Below are positions 1 through 6,444 of a stretch of DNA of 14,884 bases, one piece after another. A program made the translations under genes and the position numbers. The notes beneath the pieces were generated by a model. The model saw only the letters and a list, made by a program, of their open reading frames with translations. It did no database searches and was not told the origin of the DNA. Source of the stretch: Treponema sp. (GTDB lineage: Bacteria > Spirochaetota > Spirochaetia > Treponematales > Treponemataceae); assembly GCA_017390125.1 (NCBI GenBank), contig JAFPCT010000081.1:1-14884 (forward strand). Direction: 5' to 3'. Position 1 is the stretch's first letter. Each line of letters opens with the position of its first letter.

Positions 1-929
1 ATTGGTGTTGCAGCGTGTTCCTTATCGTAACCCTTCATAAGGTTTGCACGAGTAAGGTATTCGTTTGCACTGAATACACCGATGAGGTTTTCGCCAGGAA
101 TGCGCATGAACTTAGGAAGTCCGGCACCTGTTCCTACGAAAGCAGCATCAAAGCCTTTTTCTTCCAGAAGCTGGTCCAAAGTATCTGTACGACCAACAAG
201 GAAGTTGTATTCAAATTTAACACCCATTTTTGTAAGGTTGTCGATTTCATTCTGAACGATTGCTTTTGGAAGACGGAATTCCGGGATACCGTACATCATA
301 ACGCCACCGGCCTTGTGGAAAGCTTCAAATACTGTAACTTCATGACCTGCACGGGCACAATCTGCGGCAACTGTAAGACCTGCCGGTCCTGCACCGATAA
401 CTGCAACTTTCTTTCCTGTTTTAGCAGCGATTGTCGGCATTGTAACCTTGTTGTTGTTGCGTTCCCAGTCTGCAACAAAGCGTTCCAAACGACCGATGGA
501 AACAGCCTTTTCTGCAGATTTGTAAACTTTACCAACAGTACACTGACCTTGGCACTGTTTTTCCTGTGGACAAACTCGACCACAGATTGCTGGAAGAAGT
601 GAAGTTTCTTTGATTGTATCAACTGCACCCTTGAAATCACGGGCAGCAACTTTTGCGATGAACTGCGGGATTTTTACTCCTACAGGACAGCCGTTGATAC
701 ATGGCATGTTCTTACACTGAAGACAGCGGTTGGCTTCTACTACAGCCTGGTCTTCTGTATAACCAAGGGCAACTTCTGCCATCTGGCGGGCACGTTCCTT
801 TGGTTCTCGGCTTGGCATTTCCTGCTGAGGAATAGCCATGCGGTCTTTGTTAGCAAGCTCTTTGCCTGCAATTTTTGCCAATTCGTCTTTGGCGATTTTA
901 TCTAATTCTTCTACTGTTTTATGAGCCAT
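1..929 (-). CDS. nfnB: NfnB / GltA-like flavoprotein (NADPH-dependent glutamate synthase small-subunit family), 3' end cut by window
   Basis: Partial: 309 codons are visible, reading from ATG at 929 to the left edge with no stop. The N-terminus carries two Cys clusters typical of the GltD/NfnB family, C69-x2-C72-x4-C77-x3-C81 and C116-x3-C120-x5-C126-x3-C130, which bind 4Fe-4S clusters. A Rossmann FAD motif GAGPAG follows at residues 179-184. Family members are about 460 residues, so the missing part should hold the NAD(P) domain. The start is well supported: AGGA lies 7 bases before the ATG, just after the stop of nfnA, with an 11-base gap. Family knowledge: the same fold serves as the glutamate synthase small subunit or as the large subunit of NADH-dependent ferredoxin:NADP+ oxidoreductase. 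The adjacent nfnA makes Nfn the better reading (inference). No large glutamate synthase subunit is visible, though the downstream side is outside the window. Confidence 0.93.
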   Translation of the reverse strand, partial: MAHKTVEELDKIAKDELAKIAGKELANKDRMAIPQQEMPSREPKERARQMAEVALGYTEDQAVVEANRCLQCKNMPCINGCPVGVKIPQFIAKVAARDFKGAVDTIKETSLLPAICGRVCPQEKQCQGQCTVGKVYKSAEKAVSIGRLERFVADWERNNNKVTMPTIAAKTGKKVAVIGAGPAGLTVAADCARAGHEVTVFEAFHKAGGVMMYGIPEFRLPKAIVQNEIDNLTKMGVKFEYNFLVGRTDTLDQLLEEKGFDAAFVGTGAGLPKFMRIPGENLIGVFSANEYLTRANLMKGYDKEHAATP

Positions 930-940
930 ACTAATTTCCT

Positions 941-1795
941 TTATTTTGCCAATTTATCGGCTGCGGCCTGCATGCGGCACTTGTGAGCTTCTTCTACAGG
1001 TTTGAAGCTCTTCATTCGCATCATCATGTTGTCCCAGTCTACCTGGTGAGCATCGAATTCCGGTCCGTCTACACAAACGAACTTCATTTCGCCGCCGATT
1101 GTTACACGACATCCGCCGCACATACCTGTTCCGTCAATCATGATTGTGTTCAAAGAAACTGTTGTAGGAACATTGTAAGGTTTTGTTGTAAGGGCACAGA
1201 ATTTCATCATGATCGGAGGTCCGATTGCGATTACTTCTGCAGGAGGAGTCTGGCTTTCGCACATTTCCTTAAGAGGAACTGTTGAAACACCCTGACGGCC
1301 AGCAGAACCGTCATCTGTCATAATGATAACTTCGTCGGCAATAGCCTTCATTTCGTCAACGTAAATAAGCAAATCTTTTGTTCGGGCAGCAATTACAACA
1401 ATTACTTTGTTGCCGATTGCTTTGTGAGCCTGTACGATCGGGTAGCAAGGTGCAACACCAAAACCACCGCCAACTACAACTACAGGACCGTCTTTCTTTT
1501 CGATTACAGATGGATTTCCAAGTGGTCCAAGCAAGGCAGCAAGCTCATCGCCTTCATTCAGTTCTGCCAGTTTCATTGTTGTAGCACCGACAGCCTGGAA
1601 TGCAAGTGCAATCCAACCTTCTTCTGCGTTTGCATCTGCGATTGTTAAAGGAATGCGTTCACCAAATTCTGCATCCACCTGAAGAATAATGAACTGACCG
1701 GCTTTACGGTTTCTTGCAATTTCCGGAGCCTGAACTTTCATATACCAGGTAGCAGAAGCTCCGCAAAGCTTACGTTTTTCAATAATTTTAAACAT
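941..1795 (-). CDS. nfnA: NfnA / SudB-like FAD and 2Fe-2S subunit (sulfide/dihydroorotate dehydrogenase-like family)
   Basis: The 284-residue protein belongs to the ferredoxin-NADP reductase superfamily. Visible features are a flavin-binding RIPLTIAD segment (residues 47-54), a nucleotide-binding GGGFGVAP stretch (109-116), and a C-terminal 2Fe-2S site with D221, C226, C229 and C241 inside DGTGMCGGCRV and CVDGPEFDAH. The Asp plus three Cys ligand pattern is known for Nfn small subunits. With NfnB it should form a cytosolic electron-bifurcating transhydrogenase that couples reduced ferredoxin and NADH to NADP+ reduction (family knowledge; direction inferred). I chose ATG at 1795 over an in-frame TTG at 1810, because the TTG lies in the Shine-Dalgarno region (GAGG at 1805-1808, 9 bases before the ATG). 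It is transcribed from its own promoter and followed 11 bases later by nfnB. Confidence 0.93.
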   Translation of the reverse strand: MFKIIEKRKLCGASATWYMKVQAPEIARNRKAGQFIILQVDAEFGERIPLTIADANAEEGWIALAFQAVGATTMKLAELNEGDELAALLGPLGNPSVIEKKDGPVVVVGGGFGVAPCYPIVQAHKAIGNKVIVVIAARTKDLLIYVDEMKAIADEVIIMTDDGSAGRQGVSTVPLKEMCESQTPPAEVIAIGPPIMMKFCALTTKPYNVPTTVSLNTIMIDGTGMCGGCRVTIGGEMKFVCVDGPEFDAHQVDWDNMMMRMKSFKPVEEAHKCRMQAAADKLAK

Positions 1796-1831
1796 AAAAG
1801 ATTTCCTCAAGAGTCATAAACTATGTGTAAG

Positions 1832-1860
1832 ATTCTACCGTAATGAGGGAGTAGCGTCAA
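1832..1860 (-). promoter_or_regulatory. Sigma70-type promoter of nfnA-nfnB
   Basis: On the minus strand, TTGACG (1855-1860) is followed by a 17-base spacer and TAGAAT (1832-1837). Both boxes match consensus at five of six positions. The predicted start near 1825 gives a leader of about 30 bases containing the GAGG site of nfnA. No convincing terminator separates this promoter from the gene ending at 1879, so read-through from upstream is possible. Confidence 0.7.
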
Positions 1861-1878
1861 ATGAGGAAGTCTTTTTGA

Positions 1879-3720
1879 TTAGAAACCGAAGCACAGGTTC
1901 AGGAAGGCGCCTGCACCAGAACCGGTAAAGCTGTACTTGATGTTTGATCCCTGGAATGAAACGCCCAAGTCAATTTCTGCTACACGGAAGTTGAAGATCA
2001 ATCCGAGCTCATGCTTGTAAATTTCGTTGAAGTAGCCTGTTGAAATCCATGCTCCTATTGTATTGAGGAGAAGTACATCATAGCCCAGTTTGTATTCAAC
2101 AAATGCTTTTGCATCTGAGGTGTAAGGCTTCTTTACTCCGAGACCGACCATTCCGCGGAATGTTGCCCATTCGCCGAAAGGTCTCCATGCAAGCTCAAGT
2201 CCTGTTCGAAGAGGACGATGGAGCTTGTAACTGCCTGTTCCGTATTTTTTGTTGTCGCTGTTGAAATCTGGATCTTCGTAGTCACCCTGCATGAGGGCTT
2301 TCAGGCCGGCAACCTGATAGTCGAAGCTGAATTCACAGTCGGCGGTGTAGGAAAGGGTTCCCGGTATCATTGGAATACGGGCAAAGACTCCTGCCTGCAG
2401 AGCGTCAAACACTTTGTGTTCTGCCGCAAGCTCAAGATCGAAGCCGCAGTCTTTGAAAAGGTTACTTGCAAGGTCTCCGAAAGAGAAGTTGTTTTCAAGA
2501 ATAGGCTCAAGATCCGTTCCACCATAAAATTTAACCAGTGCAAGGACCTTTAAATTTACGCTTCCGTCTTCAGGGTTGTTGTATGTTCCGTACATTTCAT
2601 CTGTCTCGACGTGAACGAGAGGTTTTACGAGTGCCGGTTTTGCAGTGAAATGGAAGCCTTTGTAGCTGAAGCCCAATTTTGCCTGGGTGTAGAAAAAGGC
2701 ATCGGCATCTATGTCACCGTCAACTTTCAAAATTTCATAAAGGTTGAATCCGTTTCCAAGGTAGTCAAAGAGTTTCTTTGAAAGGTTCATGAAACCGTAG
2801 GCTTCCACACCGTTCGCAAAACCAACCTGAAGGGTCCTGGTGATGTTCATATTGAAATAAAGCTCACTGTTTACGAGGAAGTCAATCTGCCAGCCTTCAT
2901 CCGGAACGTCATCTGCCATTTCATGAAGGTCGATGACCAGATCCTTTTGCAGGAATTCCTTTGCTGTGAAAAAGTTGTTTGAAAGTCCTGCATCAACCTT
3001 GAATCCTACTTCAAGAATTCGACGGGGAATTTCAAGCAGGTTTTCCTTCTGCATGAGGGCAACCAAATCTATGCCTTTCGGCAGATTGGTCAAAAGCTCC
3101 TTTTCGTCATCGTTTTTGTCCTGTTTTTTATTTTCTTCGTTTTCAGCCAGAGCATCGCCGTCTTCTGCATTCTCGGCATCGTATTCTTCCGTATAATCTT
3201 CAGGAACAGCTTCTGTGTCGGCAATCTGCTCATTCTGAGGCTCTGGTTCTTCCTGAGGCGCTTCTTGTTCAGGAACAGTTTCTGGGCCGGCAGTCTGCTC
3301 GTTCTGTTCGTTCTGGGAAGGCTCTTCCAGAGTCGAAGGTTCTTCCTGGGTTGCCTCTTCTTCTGGGGCAGTTTCTGGGCCGGCAGTCTGCTCGTTCTGT
3401 TCGTTCTGGGAAGGCTCTTCCAGAGTCGAAGGTTCTTCCTGGGCTGCCTCTTCTTCTGGGGCAGTTTCTGTGTCGGCAGTCTGCTCATTTTGAGGCTCTG
3501 GTTCTTCCTGAGGCGCCTCTTGTTCCGGCTGGGTTTCTGCCGGGGCAGGAGCATCAGGTTCCTCTTTTATTACGATACCTTCTTCTTTTTCAAACTGTAC
3601 AATGTCAAAATTACTGTTCTCTTCGTAAGATGTTTTGCCGTTCTTGTTTATTTTTGGCTTTGCGAAGGCTGCGTGAGAAATAAGTAATAATGCAGTAGAT
3701 ATAAGGATAATCTTTATCAT
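1879..3720 (-). CDS. Exported protein with acidic repeat linker and beta-rich, probably outer-membrane C-terminal domain; function unknown
   Basis: The 613-residue protein is not one I recognise. It starts with a signal peptide: K3, a hydrophobic run at residues 4-15, and a probable cut after AAFA at 20. Residues about 42-205 are very rich in Glu, Pro and Gln and almost free of hydrophobic residues, so probably disordered; residues 65-172 are tandem repeats. From about residue 215 to the end, the protein has alternating polar/hydrophobic strands, many aromatics and glycines, and ends with a C-terminal Phe after GF, as many outer-membrane beta-barrels do. A barrel anchored beyond a long periplasmic linker is therefore an inference, not a family match. 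The ATG overlaps the stop of the upstream lipoprotein gene as ATGA (3717-3720). GTGAGG lies 10 bases before the ATG. Translational coupling suggests the two proteins work together. Confidence 0.85.
   Translation of the reverse strand: MIKIILISTALLLISHAAFAKPKINKNGKTSYEENSNFDIVQFEKEEGIVIKEEPDAPAPAETQPEQEAPQEEPEPQNEQTADTETAPEEEAAQEEPSTLEEPSQNEQNEQTAGPETAPEEEATQEEPSTLEEPSQNEQNEQTAGPETVPEQEAPQEEPEPQNEQIADTEAVPEDYTEEYDAENAEDGDALAENEENKKQDKNDDEKELLTNLPKGIDLVALMQKENLLEIPRRILEVGFKVDAGLSNNFFTAKEFLQKDLVIDLHEMADDVPDEGWQIDFLVNSELYFNMNITRTLQVGFANGVEAYGFMNLSKKLFDYLGNGFNLYEILKVDGDIDADAFFYTQAKLGFSYKGFHFTAKPALVKPLVHVETDEMYGTYNNPEDGSVNLKVLALVKFYGGTDLEPILENNFSFGDLASNLFKDCGFDLELAAEHKVFDALQAGVFARIPMIPGTLSYTADCEFSFDYQVAGLKALMQGDYEDPDFNSDNKKYGTGSYKLHRPLRTGLELAWRPFGEWATFRGMVGLGVKKPYTSDAKAFVEYKLGYDVLLLNTIGAWISTGYFNEIYKHELGLIFNFRVAEIDLGVSFQGSNIKYSFTGSGAGAFLNLCFGF
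3205..3528 (-). repeat. Nested in-frame repeats (short-long-long-short) in the acidic linker of the exported protein
   Basis: Four units lie end to end in the coding frame: 23 residues (65-87), 31 (88-118), 31 (119-149) and 23 (150-172). Each begins PE-x-EA and carries Glu/Gln/Pro motifs such as QEEP and NEQ. The two 93-base long units (3367-3459 and 3274-3366) are almost identical: the shared stretch from 3276 to 3377 matches the copy 93 bases further right with a single mismatch (3351 versus 3444). The two short units at the ends resemble each other more than they resemble the long ones. All unit lengths are multiples of three, so copy changes keep the frame. Confidence 0.95.
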
Positions 3721-6320
3721 TTTATGAGAACCTCACCGTCTGCGTACATTATAATTGCTGCATTCATTGCAATGGAAGCATCGCGGCTGATGCTTATTAC
3801 GCCTGTCGGAGCTTCCATTTTAATAGTTGGAGTGAATTTTGCACAATTCAAAACCTTTTTCATTTCATCTACGGTAAGTCCGAGAGAACCTCCGTTAAGA
3901 GAAAGAGTCTTTGTAATTTCCGGATTTTTTGATTCCAGAGTAATTTTTACGTTTTTTGCAGGGTCTGAATAATTCATGACCGTATTTTTGACTGTGTACA
4001 CAATAGAAATGCTCTTGATTGTGTCAATGTATTTCTCATAGTCTGAATAGTCTGTGGCACTGTCCCGTTCAAAAAGGTCTTTGTCTGACTCAATGTCGGC
4101 GAGTTTCAGAAGATCAAGTTCCAGCGCGTCTGTTATCTTGAGCTTAAGTTTTACCAGCATTCTGGCAACAATACAGATTGAGCTGATTGAAAGGTCCTTG
4201 AGATCGCTCTTTTTGATTTCAATGACATTTGAATCCATGCCACAAAGTTTGAGCGTGTAGTCGATTTTCAATTTGCCTGAGCCGTGCTTATTTATAAGGT
4301 CTGCCAGATCTGCTTTTGCACATTCTGTGTCTGAATCTAAGTCTGTAATGACTACGCCCTTTGAATTTTTGGTTAATTCGTGTTTTCCGAAACAAATCGG
4401 AATTACGCCTTTTGTTTCTCCGGCTTCAATTTCTGTTTTTGTAGGAAGGATTTTGACAGAGTCTGTTCCTACAGATCCTGTCAGGCTTCCCTCGAAATTG
4501 ATTCCGAGAGGGAGCGAATCACATTCCGGAGCCATTGCATAGAGGTAAACCGGGAGATCCGTGAATTCAAGTTTGTTTACTACCGTAGGATCCTGAAGAA
4601 CGTCTGTAAGCTCATTGAAGATTGTTCCCAGATCAAAGTCTGTGTCCAGTGTTTCTGATATTGAATCTACGGCAGAAGCGTCAAGTCCGACTGAGTCCCA
4701 GTCAAAGACCGGAGTAAGCTCGACCTTAAATTTATAGCTTTTTCCAAGCTCAATGTTCGTAAGTTTTGCAAGTGTCGGATTTTCTGATGCGGCGCCCGGC
4801 AGTTTTATGTCAACTTTAAAGTCAATTGAAGAATCTGTTGCCGGGGAAATTATCTTCTGTGATGTGGAAAGAAGCTCTAAATTTCCGTCTGTTGTGTTTG
4901 CGTAAAGTATCTCTTTCTTTGGGTTTCCTGTTGAGCCCAGGCCGAAGAAGTTTGAAACAGTTTCGATCGTAACGTCGTTGCCGGCAGGAAGTGTATTCGT
5001 GTATTTTGCCTTGATTCCTGAGTTCGTTATTTTTGCGAACTTGATGTACTTCTGCATGCCCACCGGCAGGCTTTCTGTGTCGTCTATGGAAAGTTTGTCG
5101 GCAATTGAATTAAGGTCCAGGTTTACATGGTCAACTTTTACAACATTACATTCTATGTTTACGTCAACTTTGTTCGTGTCATTGAATACAATTGTTGAAT
5201 TTGAAAGGGAAATAGAAAGCGTTCCGGTCAGATTTATGTTTCCTGCGGTATATGTCGTTCCTGCAAGATCCATTTCCCGGTTCAGAAGATAGCCGCTTCC
5301 GCCTTTATCCGTTAAATCTGAATTTGATGCTGTAAGGCCGCCGCTGAGCGCAAGATCTGAAGTAAGTCCGATATTCTGCCAGCCTGTCGGAAGGTTTGAA
5401 TAGGCTTTTATTGTTCCCTGGCTTATCTTGCAGCTCTTAAAAGTGGAATTTACGGACATGGTGATTGTCTGATTTACGTTGATGGTGCCGTCGCTTCCCA
5501 AATCCATTGTAAGTCCGGTGATTTTCTGAACCTTTGTATCGTCGCTTAAACTGAATGAAATTGAGTAGGCTCCTGCTGCTCCGCTTGCAGCGTTTCCTGA
5601 AACTGTAATTCCGATGGTCTGACCTACAGATATTCCTGAAAGCGGAATTTTTGCTGTTCCCGGAGTTGTGCCTGAAACTTTAACGGAACCCTGTGCAGAA
5701 CCAATCTTAAGGGTAAGGCTTACGCTGCCTGACACTCCTGACGGCGGCGTGATTTTTGCGTTCAAGTATCCGCTGGAAAAGGTGAGGGATGTGTAGGTTA
5801 CGCCGGATACCGGTACAGAAATGGTCTGGGGACCTACTGAACCTGTGGTTAAGATAGTAACTGGCATCGAAGGAAAGCTCACGGAAGAGCAGATTTTTCT
5901 GTTTATGTCCGGCAGGGAAATTGATGTGGCAGGTGTGGTGCCTGTTCCCAGTGTCGGAATATCAATTGTTTCGTCAAAACTGATGGCAGAAATGTCCTCT
6001 GCAAAATCCATGTCCGAAAGGTACTGCCCAAGGTTTACTGGAATCTCGCCGAATGAGAAATCTATAAGGTACTGCTGTAATGATGATTTGTCTTCAGGGT
6101 TGTAGTCGTAGATTTTGAACTTTACTTCACTTGATTCAGAGTTGAATGAATTGGAAAGTGTATCTACAGAAATGTATTCTGAAAGAAATTTTTCATAGTT
6201 TCCCATGGAGAAAGCGTACTGCGACTTTAAGCGCAAGTAGATATTCTCCGGAAGTCCCATGTTACAGGCAATGAGGATGGTTGTGAATGCAGCCAAAATA
6301 ATAACAATAGATTTCTTCAT
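3717..6320 (-). CDS. Large predicted lipoprotein, function unknown
   Basis: The 867-residue protein is not one I recognise. The start MKKSIVIILAAF with a lipobox LIAC (lipidated C19) marks a lipoprotein signal peptide. The frame is open upstream to 6395, but that extension runs into the tex terminator and would bury the signal, so ATG at 6320 is chosen. After a short helical-looking N-terminus, residues about 120-290 are Ser/Thr/Gly rich and beta-prone. The rest is a long alternation of short strands with several scattered cysteines, consistent with an envelope protein built of beta domains. It lacks a Shine-Dalgarno site, and a -10-like box lies 7 bases before the ATG. Its stop overlaps the start of the exported beta-rich protein as ATGA, so the two form an operon and possibly an envelope complex (inference). 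Membrane location, inner or outer, cannot be told from the sequence. Confidence 0.87.
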   Translation of the reverse strand: MKKSIVIILAAFTTILIACNMGLPENIYLRLKSQYAFSMGNYEKFLSEYISVDTLSNSFNSESSEVKFKIYDYNPEDKSSLQQYLIDFSFGEIPVNLGQYLSDMDFAEDISAISFDETIDIPTLGTGTTPATSISLPDINRKICSSVSFPSMPVTILTTGSVGPQTISVPVSGVTYTSLTFSSGYLNAKITPPSGVSGSVSLTLKIGSAQGSVKVSGTTPGTAKIPLSGISVGQTIGITVSGNAASGAAGAYSISFSLSDDTKVQKITGLTMDLGSDGTINVNQTITMSVNSTFKSCKISQGTIKAYSNLPTGWQNIGLTSDLALSGGLTASNSDLTDKGGSGYLLNREMDLAGTTYTAGNINLTGTLSISLSNSTIVFNDTNKVDVNIECNVVKVDHVNLDLNSIADKLSIDDTESLPVGMQKYIKFAKITNSGIKAKYTNTLPAGNDVTIETVSNFFGLGSTGNPKKEILYANTTDGNLELLSTSQKIISPATDSSIDFKVDIKLPGAASENPTLAKLTNIELGKSYKFKVELTPVFDWDSVGLDASAVDSISETLDTDFDLGTIFNELTDVLQDPTVVNKLEFTDLPVYLYAMAPECDSLPLGINFEGSLTGSVGTDSVKILPTKTEIEAGETKGVIPICFGKHELTKNSKGVVITDLDSDTECAKADLADLINKHGSGKLKIDYTLKLCGMDSNVIEIKKSDLKDLSISSICIVARMLVKLKLKITDALELDLLKLADIESDKDLFERDSATDYSDYEKYIDTIKSISIVYTVKNTVMNYSDPAKNVKITLESKNPEITKTLSLNGGSLGLTVDEMKKVLNCAKFTPTIKMEAPTGVISISRDASIAMNAAIIMYADGEVLIK

Positions 6321-6327
6321 GCCAAAT

Positions 6328-6356
6328 ATTAAACATCGGTTTTCTATAAAACACAA
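6328..6356 (-). promoter_or_regulatory. Putative promoter of the lipoprotein operon, abutting the start codon
   Basis: On the minus strand, TTGTGT (6351-6356) is followed by 17 bases and TTTAAT (6328-6333), which ends 7 bases before ATG 6320. The -10 matches five of six; the -35 matches only TTG. Predicted transcription starts within about one base of the start codon, and no Shine-Dalgarno sequence is present. Confidence 0.45.
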
Positions 6357-6361
6357 TAAAA

Positions 6362-6410
6362 ACATAAAAAAAAGCCGATGAATTTTTCGGTTCAAACGGC
6401 TTTTTTATGT
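6362..6410 (-). terminator. Rho-independent terminator of tex
   Basis: The arms AAAAAAGCCG and CGGCTTTTTT form a 10-pair stem around a loop of about 19 bases (6378-6396). On the minus strand it ends in a run of eight T. It begins about 35 bases after the tex stop and precedes the lipoprotein promoter. The symmetry is good enough to work in both directions, but no plus-strand gene ends here. Confidence 0.85.
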
Positions 6411-6444
6411 TTCCTTCTATGTATTAGAAATCAGAAAACGGATG

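Noticed and set aside
15..649. Long plus- and minus-strand frames overlapping the nfnB region
   Set aside because: They are out of frame with the clear NfnB reading, which keeps the Cys clusters and FAD motif; the plus-strand product is a Cys/Phe-rich artefact.
1796..1810. TTG start for nfnA five codons upstream
   Set aside because: The TTG overlaps the GAGG ribosome site that serves the ATG at 1795.
3090..3687. Long frames in other phases across the acidic repeat region
   Set aside because: They are by-products of the repetitive Glu/Pro/Gln codons; the signal peptide and the continuous 613-residue frame belong to the minus-strand gene.
6321..6395. Upstream extension of the lipoprotein reading frame by 25 residues
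   Set aside because: It runs into the tex terminator hairpin and would place a charged, non-signal segment before the lipoprotein signal peptide.
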